A stretch of 14,805 nt of DNA from Maricaulis sp963976135 (GCF_963976135.1 NZ_CAXBKN010000079.1:1-14805), one strand, 5' to 3'; shown: positions 7,164-14,805, counted from the stretch's first letter. Notes: a model not told the origin generated them from the sequence alone. A program made the numbers and translations.

Positions 7164-7193
7164 ACCCTAGTCGTGGGCTGTAGTGAGAGTCAA
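7164..7193 (-). promoter_or_regulatory. Probable hpf-ptsN promoter with GANTC at the -35 box
   Basis: On the minus strand, TTGACT (plus 7188-7193) and TAGGGT (plus 7164-7169) are 18 bases apart, and the start codon of hpf is about 77 bases downstream of the -10. The -35 box overlaps GACTC (plus 7187-7191), a GANTC site. No sigma-54 GG/GC -24/-12 pair is evident to me in this gap. Confidence 0.45.
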
Positions 7194-7268
7194 TCGTACG
7201 CGGTGGTGGCTTTCCAACCACATGGGGCATGACACAGCTACCACCTTCATGCGCGGATTGTCCTGTCG

Positions 7269-8786
7269 TCAGCTGGCACGTTTCAACATGCGTCGGCGCT
7301 GGACCGAAGAGGGTATATTCAACGCCTCGCGGTATTTAGCCACAGTCCGGCGGGCGATTTCAATCCCCTCATCGTGCAATAGCTCGACAAGTTTGTCGTC
7401 GGAGAGAACATCGTCGGCGGTTTCCTGCTGGATCAGGAGTTTGATTCTGTGCCTGACAGCCTCTGCCGAGTGGGATTCGCCACCGCCGGCCGAGGGGATC
7501 GAGGAGGTGAAGAAATACTTCAGTTCGAACATGCCGCGCGGCGTGGAGACGTATTTATTGGACGTGACACGGCTGACGGTTGATTCGTGCATGCCGATGG
7601 CATCGGCGACGGTCTTCAGATTCAGGGGCCGTAAATAGGCGACGCCATGCACCAGGAAGAGATCCTGCTGACGCACGATTTCGCTTGAAACCTTGAGGAT
7701 GGTGCGGGCACGCTGATCGAGGCTTTTCACCAGCCAGCTGGCACTCTGGCTGCATTCAGTGATGAAACTGCGTTCCGACTCATTGCGAGCGGCCGCGTTG
7801 ATCTCATTGTAGTATCGGTTGTTGATCAGAACCCGCGGCAGGGTTTCGGAATTGAGTTCCACATGCCAGCCGCCATCGGGGGCCTGACGAATATAGACGT
7901 CGGGCTCGACCGCGCGGGTCGATTCGGTACCGAAGGCGAGGCCCGGCTTCGGGGTGAGGCCCTTGATCTCGGAGATCATGTCGTCGAGGTCCTCGCCATC
8001 AACGCCACACAAGGCCTTCAGGGCTGTGTAATCATGCTTGGCGAGGCGCTCCAGATTGTCGAGCAGGATCGCCATTGCCGGGTCGAGCCGGTTCATTTCC
8101 TTCAATTGCAGCGCCAGGCATTCGGCCAGGTCGCGGGCCATCACGCCGGCCGGCTCGAAGGTCTGGGTCAGGGTGAGCATGGCTTCGATACGGGCGCGCT
8201 CCAACCCCAGGCGCTCGGCGATCTCGTCGAGATCGGCGCGCAGATAGCCGTCTTCATCAGCCAGGTCGATCAGGTGGGCGCCAATCAGGCGGTCGATCGG
8301 GTCCGAGGTGGCGGTCGATAATTGTTCGTGCAGGTGTTCAGCCAGAGAGATGTCGCGCGAGGAATTGGCGATCGCGTCGTATTCTTCGCCATTGAAGGAG
8401 CCGCCGGCGCTGCCGGTGGACGACCAGGTGCTGGCGCCCATTCCGACCGAATCGCCCGCTTGCGCCGTTTCGACGCCGGACAGGTCGGATTTGGAATCCT
8501 CGCCATGCAACATGTCCGAATCAGCATCGATGGCGTCGGCGGCATCGCCATTGGCAGCCGTGAATTCGAGTTCGCGGGTCTCGTTGTCGCTTTCCTGGCG
8601 GGTTGATTCGGTGCTTTCGCTCCGGTCGTCGCGCTCGAGCAGGGGATTCTGTTCGAGCTCGCTTTCAACGAATTCGGCAAGCTCGATATTCGAGAGCTGC
8701 AACAGCTTGATGGCTTGTTGTAGCTGGGGCGTCATCACCAGGGATTGACCCTGGCGCATCTCCAGCTTTTGCATCAGTCCGGCCAT
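7269..8786 (-). CDS. rpoN: RNA polymerase sigma-54 factor
   Basis: Sigma-54 directs transcription from -24/-12 promoters and needs an AAA+ activator to open them. The product has 505 residues, a normal size. Region I (about 1-50) is glutamine- and leucine-rich (SLVMTPQLQQAIKLLQLSN). A long acidic region II follows (about 52-130). The core-binding domain is next. Then comes the DNA-binding part, with a helix-turn-helix around TVADAIGMHESTVSRVTSNKY and the RpoN box ARRTVAKYRE at 478-487. The ATG at 8786 has a GAGG ribosome site six bases upstream. It lies 36 bases after lptB, so it is probably read from the lpt operon. Confidence 0.97.
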   Translation of the reverse strand: MAGLMQKLEMRQGQSLVMTPQLQQAIKLLQLSNIELAEFVESELEQNPLLERDDRSESTESTRQESDNETRELEFTAANGDAADAIDADSDMLHGEDSKSDLSGVETAQAGDSVGMGASTWSSTGSAGGSFNGEEYDAIANSSRDISLAEHLHEQLSTATSDPIDRLIGAHLIDLADEDGYLRADLDEIAERLGLERARIEAMLTLTQTFEPAGVMARDLAECLALQLKEMNRLDPAMAILLDNLERLAKHDYTALKALCGVDGEDLDDMISEIKGLTPKPGLAFGTESTRAVEPDVYIRQAPDGGWHVELNSETLPRVLINNRYYNEINAAARNESERSFITECSQSASWLVKSLDQRARTILKVSSEIVRQQDLFLVHGVAYLRPLNLKTVADAIGMHESTVSRVTSNKYVSTPRGMFELKYFFTSSIPSAGGGESHSAEAVRHRIKLLIQQETADDVLSDDKLVELLHDEGIEIARRTVAKYREALNIPSSVQRRRMLKRAS

Positions 8787-8822
8787 GAACGCCTCTGCGT
8801 GGTGGTTTACGGCAGAAGTTAA

Positions 8823-9584
8823 TCAGGCAAAGCTTTCTCCGAGATAAACGCGGCGCACATCAGGATCGGCGCGAATGGCGCTCGGCGAACCCTCGAACAG
8901 CACTTCGCCTTCATGGATGATGGTGGCCCGGTCAGTGATTTCAAGCGTTTCGCGGACATTGTGATCGGTGATCAGTATCCCGATCCCGCGGTCCTTGAGG
9001 AAGCGGATCAGATCACGAATGTCGGCGATCGCCAGAGGGTCGATGCCCGCGAAGGGCTCGTCGAGCAGCATGAAGGAGGGGCGAGTCGCGAGCGCCCGGG
9101 CGATTTCGACCCGGCGGCGTTCGCCACCGGACAGCGAAGGCGCCGGTGCGTCGGCCAGATGGGAAATGCGCAATTCCTCGAGCAATTGATCGACCAGCTC
9201 ATGGCGCTGGGTGCGGTCCTTCTCGACTACTTCCGCCACGGCGAGCACATTTTCGCGCACTGTCATGCCCTGGAAGATGGATTTCTCCTGCGGCAGATAG
9301 CCGATCCCGAGCCGCGCGCGCTGATACATGGGAAGGCGGGTGATATCCTCGCCATCGAGCAGGATGCGGCCATAATCGACGTCGACGAGACCGGTGATCA
9401 TGTAGAAACAGGTCGTCTTGCCAGCGCCATTGGGGCCGAGCAGGCCTGCGACTTCGCCGCGTTGCAGCGATAGAGAGACTCCCTTCACGACGGGGCGCTT
9501 GCGATAGGTCTTGCCGATTGCCTCGACCACCAGTCCCGTGCTGAGAGCGGACGGGGCCGCTGCGAAGTCTTCGGTCATTGCCAT
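8823..9584 (-). CDS. lptB: LPS export system ATP-binding protein LptB
   Basis: This is the cytoplasmic ATPase that powers the LptB2FG transporter extracting lipopolysaccharide from the inner membrane. The 253-residue product has the whole ABC set: Walker A GPNGAGKTT (50-58), Q-loop Gln99 in YLPQEKSIF, signature LSGGE (151-155), Walker B FMLLDEP (171-177) and H-loop His208. Typical LptB wording such as GLLGPNGAGKTTCFYMITGL and the ending RRVYLGESF confirm the assignment. I chose the ATG at 9584 (MAMTEDF), 25 bases after the lptA stop codon; the next ATG at 9578 is also possible. A longer frame to 9635 would overlap lptA and is unlikely. Confidence 0.96.
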   Translation of the reverse strand: MAMTEDFAAAPSALSTGLVVEAIGKTYRKRPVVKGVSLSLQRGEVAGLLGPNGAGKTTCFYMITGLVDVDYGRILLDGEDITRLPMYQRARLGIGYLPQEKSIFQGMTVRENVLAVAEVVEKDRTQRHELVDQLLEELRISHLADAPAPSLSGGERRRVEIARALATRPSFMLLDEPFAGIDPLAIADIRDLIRFLKDRGIGILITDHNVRETLEITDRATIIHEGEVLFEGSPSAIRADPDVRRVYLGESFA

Positions 9585-9609
9585 GCTCAACTTGCCCTCG
9601 ATCGGAATT

Positions 9610-10152
9610 CTAGCGGCCGCCCGTGCCGTCGCCATTGTCGGTGGCCGGCGGGGTCTCGCTACGGCGCGGATAGATCACGGCCCGCACTGGTGCGCCATCG
9701 CCCTCTTCACCGAAATTGGAATTCCCGGAGGTCAGATTGGAGACAAAACGCGTAGTGGTAATGACATTTTCGCCCTGGGTGATGACGACATCGCCGGTCA
9801 GTGTGATGGTGTCAGGCCCCATTTCATAAACGCCAAGATCGCCGGTAGCGTTCTGGAAGGGGGAAAAATAGCGCACATGCCCGGTCGCGATGACGCGTTC
9901 GATATCGCCGCGACTACCATCTTCCGGCTGGGTCCAGACCAGTTCGACGCGGTCGGCCATCAGGCGGCGATCGCCTTGGGTGATGTCGACATTGCCGTTC
10001 AGTATGGTGCGGCCCTCATCGTCGAGATTCTCGATCCGGTCGGCGATGGTGTCGAGCGGTTGTGAGGAATCCCCGATCTGGGCATGGGCAGCTGCGAGCG
10101 GCGCCAGCAGGAGGCAGGACAGGGCGGTCAGTCGGGCAAGCAGGCGGATCAT
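9610..10152 (-). CDS. lptA: LPS transport periplasmic protein LptA
   Basis: LptA forms the beta-jellyroll bridge that carries lipopolysaccharide across the periplasm between LptC and LptDE. The 180-residue product has an N-terminal signal peptide (LLARLTALSCLLLAPLAAAHA) with likely cleavage after residue 24. The OstA-like repeat region follows: DTIADRIENLDDEGRTILNG, then repeated segments such as ATGHVRYFSP and LTGDVVITQGENVITTTRF. The final 25 residues are low-complexity. The ATG overlaps the lptC stop codon by four bases (ATGA), so translation is coupled. The LptA name rests on sequence style plus its position between lptC and lptB. Confidence 0.92.
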   Translation of the reverse strand: MIRLLARLTALSCLLLAPLAAAHAQIGDSSQPLDTIADRIENLDDEGRTILNGNVDITQGDRRLMADRVELVWTQPEDGSRGDIERVIATGHVRYFSPFQNATGDLGVYEMGPDTITLTGDVVITQGENVITTTRFVSNLTSGNSNFGEEGDGAPVRAVIYPRRSETPPATDNGDGTGGR

Positions 10153-10844
10153 TGATCTGCTCCTTCGCTGGGGGCGGTTCGGGCTTGTACTATACGCGCA
10201 TGTACATTGCCTTCGAAAATGACGCGATTGCCGCCATCATGAATTTCATAGCGTTCGGCGGTGATCGTGCCGACCGGTCCGGTACCCGTCACCGGCATCT
10301 CCCCGGCCACGCGTTCCTCGCGCAGGAAGATCCGGGCATGCTGGGAGGCGAAGCTATACCCGTTATCAGTGTTCAGATTGACGTCGGAATACAGGTCGAG
10401 AATGCGGTTGGCCGGATCGAAGGTTCCGGTCTGGGCCAGCACTTCTGACGCGCTCGTTCCGGTATTGAGGAAATCGTAATCGAGGCGCGGGCGTTCCAGT
10501 TCGGTCAGTCCGTCGGCATTGTCGCGGCGGCGGATCGCCACATCGGCGGTCAGGGCATAGGGGGTCAGACGCTCGTCACGGCCGGTGATGCGCGGATTGA
10601 TCATGCGCACATCCGTGCTCACGGCCTCGTCGGGCAAGCTGGGGCCGCTGGCAGCGCCGATAAATAATTGCACCACCAGCAAAGCCAGCAGCGCGATGAT
10701 GCCGGCGATGAAGCCAAAGCGCAGCCAGCGCACAAAGCGCGACCGGCGCCGGGCAGCGCTCAGCGTCAATGCGCGGCGGGGCTCCCAGCTGCCATGCATT
10801 GTAGGCTGGAACAGCTCAAGGCCGGGATTGGCGGTCGTACTCAT
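10149..10844 (-). CDS. lptC: LPS export protein LptC
   Basis: LptC is the bitopic membrane protein that receives LPS from LptB2FG and passes it to LptA. The 231-residue product has a cytoplasmic basic lead (RRRSRFVRWLR), a single membrane helix at about 43-64, and a periplasmic part. That part carries the expected OstA-fold pattern (PRITGRDERLTPYALTADVA, GNRVIFEGNVHARI). The ATG at 10844 (MSTTANPG) is preferred over an in-frame TTG at 10865, although neither has a clear ribosome site. It overlaps lptA by four bases and follows rnd after an 87-base gap containing a hairpin. Confidence 0.88.
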   Translation of the reverse strand: MSTTANPGLELFQPTMHGSWEPRRALTLSAARRRSRFVRWLRFGFIAGIIALLALLVVQLFIGAASGPSLPDEAVSTDVRMINPRITGRDERLTPYALTADVAIRRRDNADGLTELERPRLDYDFLNTGTSASEVLAQTGTFDPANRILDLYSDVNLNTDNGYSFASQHARIFLREERVAGEMPVTGTGPVGTITAERYEIHDGGNRVIFEGNVHARIVQARTAPSEGADQ

Positions 10845-10892
10845 CGACAGATCATCATCTCGCAAACGGCAGGCACAGCCTTGCCGCGCAAC

Positions 10893-10916
10893 AAAGACCA
10901 GCCTTTGCTGGCCTTT
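10893..10916 (-). terminator. Hairpin between rnd and lptC (weak terminator or attenuator)
   Basis: Read on the minus strand, AAAGGCCAGC-AAAG-GCTGGTCTTT forms a 10-bp stem with one G-T pair and a four-base loop. The stem ends in TTTGTT, too short for a strong U-tract. It lies 15 bases after the rnd stop codon, so it may end part of the rnd transcripts or set the ratio of rnd to lpt expression. Confidence 0.5.
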
Positions 10917-10931
10917 TCAAGGCATGGCGGC

Positions 10932-11546
10932 TCAGGCGTGGGCGAAAATATCGGTGTCCGGCCAGCCTGCGAGGTCGAGTTTGGCACGCATTGGCAGAAA
11001 ATCGAAACAGGCCTTTGCCATTTCCATCCGGCCTTCACGCTCCAGCATCCCGGTCAGCTTCTCGCGCAACTGGTGCAGGTAAAGCACGTCGGACGCCGCA
11101 TATTCCAGCTGAGCCTTCGACAATTCATCGGCGCCCCAGTCGGAGCTCTGCTGCTGCTTGTTCATGTCGATGCCGACCAGTTCGCGCGTCACATCCTTCA
11201 GGCCATGACGGTCGGTATAGGTGCGGCAGAGCTTGGACGCGATCTTGGTACAGAAGACCGGCGCCAGGGTGATGCCGAGACTGCGCTCGACCATGGCGAC
11301 ATCAAAACGGGCGAAGTGGAGGATTTTCTCGACGCCGGGATCGCCCAGCAGGGCTTTCAGATTGGGGCAGTCATATTCCGGCCGGATCAGCTGCACGACA
11401 TGCGCATCGCCATCACCACTGGAGAGCTGCACGACGCACAGCGCATCGCGGGTCAGGGACAGGCCTAGGGTTTCCGTGTCGATGGCCACCAGCGGGCCCA
11501 GGTCGATATCGGCGGGCAGGTCGCCGCGGTGGTAATGTACAGTCAT
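10932..11546 (-). CDS. rnd: Short ribonuclease D-type 3'-5' exonuclease (DEDDy)
   Basis: This is a 3'-to-5' exonuclease of the RNase D family, likely acting in RNA 3'-end trimming. The 204-residue product contains only the exonuclease domain, without the HRDC domains of the 375-residue E. coli enzyme; such short forms are usual in alphaproteobacteria. Catalytic residues are visible: Asp23 and Glu25 in AIDTETLGL, Asp82 in HFARFDVAM, and Tyr149 with Asp153 in YAASDVLYL. The ATG at 11546 has a GAGGA ribosome site seven bases upstream. It begins 29 bases after the SGNH-like gene stop and precedes lptC. The gene name follows family annotation; a broader 3'-5' exonuclease label would also be fair. 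Confidence 0.92.
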   Translation of the reverse strand: MTVHYHRGDLPADIDLGPLVAIDTETLGLSLTRDALCVVQLSSGDGDAHVVQLIRPEYDCPNLKALLGDPGVEKILHFARFDVAMVERSLGITLAPVFCTKIASKLCRTYTDRHGLKDVTRELVGIDMNKQQQSSDWGADELSKAQLEYAASDVLYLHQLREKLTGMLEREGRMEMAKACFDFLPMRAKLDLAGWPDTDIFAHA

Positions 11547-11575
11547 CGCTCAATCCTCAATCTCTGGCACGCGTC

Positions 11576-12835
11576 CTAACGCCCTGCGCGGCCCGGCGCA
11601 ATGCGGCTGATCTTGTCTTCCAGGCTGCGCCGGTCATCCCGATTGAGAAATTGCGGCGTTTCAGTCTCGGCCACCGGCCCGGACGCCTCGAGCGCGTCGA
11701 ACAGCGCCGTGGCGGCCTGCCCGTCGGCTGTCTCCAGCCAGCGCTGGCGGCGGGCCCGGATGGCGACGGCGCTGTCAGCCAGATTGCCGGGCTCGAGCCG
11801 GTCGCCCGACACCCCGTCAGCCGGGATGGCATCGCCCCGCAATGTGTCCAGCATGGCCTGACCAATATGCGGCAGATAATGGGAGGGTTCATAGAAATTG
11901 GGATGCGCGGCGACCTGGTCCGGTCCCGGCGCGGGCAGGCTGGCGAAATCGCGAAAGCCGGAGAAATCCCACAAGACCGCGCCGCCGCCTTCAATACAGG
12001 CATTGTCCGGGCTCGCCGCGGCGTGACGGTCGAAGACATCGGTCAGGCTTTCACGCAGTTCGAAATAAGTATCGCTCCGGCCAGAGCGGAACAGGGCTTC
12101 CTCACGCCAGGCATGCAGCGGGTGAATGAAGCCGATCACCTGGACGCCATTCGCCGTCAATGCGTCAAGAGCGTGATCGAACAGTGCGACGCGGCCGGGA
12201 TCGAAATTATAACCCAGATAATAACCGTATATCCCGCGCACGCCGCTTTCATAGCGCTGCCGCTGGGCGCCGGCCGGATAGGTCTCGGCCCAGGGCACGC
12301 GCGGCGACCCACCCCCGAGATTGTCGGCAATCAGCTGAACCGAGGCCCCGAATGTGTTCGGCGAGAGCGATACCCGGGTCATGGAGAGCGGTCGGTTGGC
12401 GTCATGCAGGGCCGAGAGCCAATAGGTCGCCTTGGCCTTGGAATGGGTGCCGAACTCATCGAGGTCGAGCCCGATCACGACGCAGCGCAGGGAGCGGTTC
12501 CGGGCTGCCAGGACCATGGCCTGACTGAGTTCGAAAATATTGGTGCCGCGCATGCCGGCATTGTAAATCTCGCCCGGCCAGCCGGTGGGCTCGTGCGGGA
12601 AGCCATCAACCGTGCGCGAGGAGCCGAGCAGGATGGAGGCATCGCCGCCGCGCGCCAGCCGGTCGCCGACATGGACCCGGCCACCATCGCCATACAGCCG
12701 CGTATCGCGCGCCGTCAGCCCGGCTATGTCCGGCGCGCCCGTGACGCCGAACGGGTCGATCAGGGCGTTGAAGGCCGCAAAGCCCAGCAGGATGGTGAGC
12801 AGGGCGATCAGCAATGTTCTGGCGTAATGCTTCAT
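11576..12835 (-). CDS. Putative exported/membrane-anchored SGNH-like hydrolase
   Basis: I do not recognise a named gene. The 419-residue product has an N-terminal hydrophobic helix at about 7-22 (signal anchor or signal peptide), then a large soluble region. Several features resemble SGNH hydrolase-fold proteins that modify exported glycans: GSSRT (71-75) after a hydrophobic strand gives a candidate nucleophile serine, NAG at 92-94 follows, WDFSGF is at about 289-294, and YEPSHY (315-320) would supply the C-terminal histidine. The active-site reading is inference. I used the ATG at 12835 (MKHYARTLL) with AGGG eight bases upstream; the in-frame GTG at 12853 lacks a ribosome site. Related proteins often stand beside an MBOAT acyltransferase, but none is seen in this window. 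It precedes rnd by 29 bases. Confidence 0.75.
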   Translation of the reverse strand: MKHYARTLLIALLTILLGFAAFNALIDPFGVTGAPDIAGLTARDTRLYGDGGRVHVGDRLARGGDASILLGSSRTVDGFPHEPTGWPGEIYNAGMRGTNIFELSQAMVLAARNRSLRCVVIGLDLDEFGTHSKAKATYWLSALHDANRPLSMTRVSLSPNTFGASVQLIADNLGGGSPRVPWAETYPAGAQRQRYESGVRGIYGYYLGYNFDPGRVALFDHALDALTANGVQVIGFIHPLHAWREEALFRSGRSDTYFELRESLTDVFDRHAAASPDNACIEGGGAVLWDFSGFRDFASLPAPGPDQVAAHPNFYEPSHYLPHIGQAMLDTLRGDAIPADGVSGDRLEPGNLADSAVAIRARRQRWLETADGQAATALFDALEASGPVAETETPQFLNRDDRRSLEDKISRIAPGRAGR

Positions 12836-12892
12836 GCGATCAGCCCTGGACACGGTCGGGGAAGCGGTCAGGAGCCTGCCCCCGCCGGGGGG

Positions 12893-12921
12893 ACGCTAGC
12901 GGCGCACACCGGTCACGGCAA
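12893..12921 (-). promoter_or_regulatory. Possible promoter of the SGNH-like gene
   Basis: On the minus strand, TTGCCG (plus 12916-12921) and TAGCGT (plus 12893-12898) are exactly 17 bases apart. They lie in the 119-base gap after the GNAT gene, about 58 bases before the start codon. Both boxes differ from consensus, so this is tentative. Transcription from here could continue into rnd and the lpt genes. Confidence 0.35.
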
Positions 12922-12954
12922 GGCGAGGCTGCACGCGCCTGGAGCTGCACCCAG

Positions 12955-13509
12955 TCAGGGCACCTGGGGGGTGCGGCGGCGATAGAAGACCGTTACCGCG
13001 TTTCCCCCCAGCCTGGCCGTGTGCCGGGCCTGATAGCCCAGCTTGCCGGCCAGTCCGGTCGAGGCCGTATTGACGGGGTCGATGATGCAACAGGTCTCCG
13101 GCCGGTCGAGTGCGCGATCGGCCCAGTCGAGCACGGCGCGCATGGCTTCGCTGCCGAGGCCGCGGCCGTGCGCGGCCGGCAAGAGGGCCCAGCCGCTCTC
13201 GGGGACATCGCCGAGCGGTGGCAGGAGTTCGCGCTTCAGGTCCGCCAGGCCGGCCTCACCGAGAAAACGGCCATCGGCGCGGTCGGTAATCGCCCAATAG
13301 CCAAAGCCCAGCATCCCCCACATGCCACCATAGCGCAGCAGGCGCTGCCAGACCTCGTGCTCTGTTGACGCGCGCCCGCCGATGAAGCGGGTGACGCCGG
13401 GATCCGTCCACAAGGCCAGGCTGCCGGCAAAATCTTCAACCGTATGGGCACGCAGCGCGAGCCGCTCGGTGACCAGGGTCGGGACGATGTTGGGAGGGGC
13501 AGAATTCAT
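12955..13509 (-). CDS. GNAT family N-acetyltransferase (RimJ/RimL-like)
   Basis: The protein belongs to the Acetyltransf_3 type, which transfers acetyl from acetyl-CoA to a protein N-terminus or small amine; its substrate cannot be told. The 184-residue product begins the fold with LVTERLALRAHTVEDF (12-27), has GYWAITDRADGRFLGEAGL (70-88), and carries the acetyl-CoA-binding loop HGRGLGSEAM at 114-123. The closing segment NTASTGLAGKLGYQ (147-160) is typical of this family. I chose the ATG at 13509 (MNSAPPN). An upstream ATG at 13587 would place the promoter inside the gene. It is divergent from the SDH_sah gene. Confidence 0.88.
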   Translation of the reverse strand: MNSAPPNIVPTLVTERLALRAHTVEDFAGSLALWTDPGVTRFIGGRASTEHEVWQRLLRYGGMWGMLGFGYWAITDRADGRFLGEAGLADLKRELLPPLGDVPESGWALLPAAHGRGLGSEAMRAVLDWADRALDRPETCCIIDPVNTASTGLAGKLGYQARHTARLGGNAVTVFYRRRTPQVP

Positions 13510-13558
13510 GCCGTCACCAGGGCCGGATTTCGGCACGGAAAGCGCGCCTTTCGCCAGA

Positions 13559-13587
13559 GCTAAACCCGCCAGCGGGTGCCGCGTCAA
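13559..13587 (-). promoter_or_regulatory. Probable promoter of the GNAT gene
   Basis: On the minus strand, TTGACG (plus 13582-13587) and TTTAGC (plus 13559-13564) are separated by 17 bases, about 50 bases before the ATG at 13509. The spacer holds the inverted repeat CCCGCCAGCGGG (13565-13576), which could be an operator or chance GC symmetry. Confidence 0.5.
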
Positions 13588-13758
13588 TCTGTGTCTTGGC
13601 GCTGGCGGTGACGATTCATGCGGGGAATGGGCCGGTTTATATTCGCGTCAGCGGGGAGCCGGCTGTAAGCTTGCCGCCAGGACGGCCATAATGCGGGGTG
13701 GCAGATGCCTGACCGGGCCGTTGGCCGCCGGGGTGGGACGGCGAATGGGGGAGTTGCA

Positions 13759-14715
13759 ATGATCGAGATTCTGGGAGCCCTGGGGCTGGCCGAATGGCTG
13801 GGCCTCGCCTCGGTGAGTGCCGTTGTGCTGGGGGCTTTCCGGTTTCGCGCCCGGCCCAGGCGTGGCGATGCCGCTGCCACGCCGCCGCCGGTCACGGCGC
13901 GTCAGGGCGGCGATGGCGCGGACTTGCCGCCCGGCATGAGCCCCGCCGATGCCCACCGCCTCCGGGTCCAGGCCAGCACCGAGGCCTTCCAGACCGGGCG
14001 CGGCAGTGTCGTGCTGCGCATCGTGCATCATCTGCCCTATGAATATGTCGATGAATTCACCGCGATCGAAGCGATCGACGCCCTGCGCGCCGCCGGCCCT
14101 GATGCGCCGGTCGACATCATCCTGCACACGCCCGGCGGCCTGTTGCACGCGGCGCAGCAGATCCTGCACGCCCTCAAGCATCATCGCGGCCGCAAGACCG
14201 CCTTCATCCCCTATAGTGCCTGGTCGGCGGGCACGATGATCGCCCTGGCCTGCGACGAGATCGTGCTCGGATCCAGCGCCGTGATCGGCCCGATCGACCC
14301 GCAGCTCGGCGGCCTGCCGGCGCCATTGCTGGCCGAACTTCTCGACGACAAGAGCAATGACCGCATCAATGACCAGATGCTGGTGATCGCGAAAATGGCA
14401 AAACAGGCGGTCAAGGAGGCCAAGGAATTTGCCTGCGACTACGTCAACCCGGTCCATAATGGCGGCAATGAGAGCTGCGCCCTGACCAATGAGCTGATCG
14501 GCAGCGGCCGCAATCACCAGGCCCCGATCATGCCGCAGGAGGCAAAGGCGATGGGGTTGAATGTCTCGATGGACATGCCCGAATTGCTGTATCAGATCTG
14601 CCAGCCGCCGCCCGAGGAAGAGGCCATGCTGACGGTCAATCTGTTCGGCTCGCGCATCGATGAAAAGACCGCCAGCCTGCTCGACCTGAAATCGCTCGGA
14701 AAGCCGGCGCGCTGA
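13759..14715 (+). CDS. SDH_sah family ClpP-like serine protease, membrane anchored
   Basis: The protein belongs to the serine dehydrogenase proteinase (SDH_sah) family of the ClpP/crotonase fold, whose members are thought to be membrane-linked peptidases. The 318-residue product has an N-terminal hydrophobic helix at about 3-26, a basic and proline-rich linker (28-60), then the catalytic domain. HTPGG (123-127) forms the likely oxyanion loop. YSAWSAGTMIAL gives the candidate nucleophile Ser156, and VIGPIDPQLGG (175-185) is the family's most recognisable stretch. A basic-residue partner is not certain from sequence alone. The ATG at 13759 follows a GGGGGAG ribosome site; an upstream ATG at 13705 lacks one. 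Its physiological target is unknown. Confidence 0.88.
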   Translation: MIEILGALGLAEWLGLASVSAVVLGAFRFRARPRRGDAAATPPPVTARQGGDGADLPPGMSPADAHRLRVQASTEAFQTGRGSVVLRIVHHLPYEYVDEFTAIEAIDALRAAGPDAPVDIILHTPGGLLHAAQQILHALKHHRGRKTAFIPYSAWSAGTMIALACDEIVLGSSAVIGPIDPQLGGLPAPLLAELLDDKSNDRINDQMLVIAKMAKQAVKEAKEFACDYVNPVHNGGNESCALTNELIGSGRNHQAPIMPQEAKAMGLNVSMDMPELLYQICQPPPEEEAMLTVNLFGSRIDEKTASLLDLKSLGKPAR

Positions 14716-14738
14716 ACGCGCGGCCTACACGAAACCCG

Positions 14739-14759
14739 CCTGCCTCGATGCGAGGCAGG
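14739..14759 (+). terminator. Hairpin downstream of the SDH_sah gene
   Basis: A 9-bp perfect stem CCTGCCTCG / CGAGGCAGG with a three-base loop starts 24 bases after the stop codon. No T-run follows on the plus strand. On the minus strand the stem is followed by CGGGTTTCG, so it may also serve a convergent gene beyond the window. It is probably a terminator or 3'-end stabiliser. Confidence 0.45.
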
Positions 14760-14805
14760 TGAGGGCTGTCGGTCATGCTGGAGGTCCAGTGGTGCCAGGA
14801 GAGGC

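Noticed and set aside
9585..9635. Longer LptB start at 9635
   Set aside because: It overlaps the end of lptA by 26 bases and adds residues not typical of LptB.
13648..14517. A 289-codon minus-strand open frame opposite the SDH_sah gene
   Set aside because: It is a shadow of a clear plus-strand gene and its product looks like no protein family.
14760..14805. Possible start or end of another gene at the right edge
   Set aside because: Only about 45 bases are visible; short frames exist on both strands but none can be supported.

Overview
The window (about 64% GC by eye) looks like chromosomal housekeeping DNA from an alphaproteobacterium. The aroA-cmk-rpsA-ihfB order, the FYDLN_acid protein divergent from aroA, and the rnd-lptC-lptA-lptB-rpoN-hpf-ptsN block are all typical of that class. 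A Caulobacterales/Maricaulales-type organism is my best guess, but this is inferred from gene content and codon style, not from any marker that settles it. I see no insertion sequence, phage gene or CRISPR array.

Layout. Positions 1-4275 carry a minus-strand translation and aromatic-amino-acid block: aroA (EPSP synthase) and cmk (CMP kinase) are separated by one base. Next come rpsA (ribosomal protein S1) with a 184-base structured leader, a strong intrinsic terminator, and then ihfB (IHF beta, cut by the window edge) with its own likely promoter. Divergent from aroA, on the plus strand, are a small zinc-ribbon/acidic-tail FYDLN_acid protein and a tRNA-Ala(GGC) gene with a recognisable stable-RNA-type promoter. 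About 200 bases of non-coding, hairpin-rich DNA follow the tRNA. They contain a second copy of the tRNA 3' end and finish at a perfect 38-bp palindrome that acts as a two-way terminator.

Positions 5245-12835 are all minus strand. In transcription order they are: a candidate SGNH-like exported protein, RNase D, LptC, LptA, LptB (lipopolysaccharide transport), sigma-54 (RpoN), long-form hibernation factor HPF and PTS EIIA-Ntr (PtsN). After a gap comes an unrecognised membrane protein with conserved-looking Cys residues. The lpt genes export LPS, RpoN/HPF/PtsN are a regulatory trio linked to nitrogen, carbon and stationary-phase physiology, and HPF probably has an extra promoter inside the cluster. 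The right end holds a GNAT acetyltransferase (minus) divergent from a membrane-anchored ClpP-like SDH_sah peptidase (plus).

Most genes are ordinary. The stretches that repay a second look are the rpsA leader, the tRNA-Ala downstream region, the Cys-motif membrane protein at 5245-5865, and the paired GANTC sites at the ihfB promoter. I did not find a convincing new multi-gene system.
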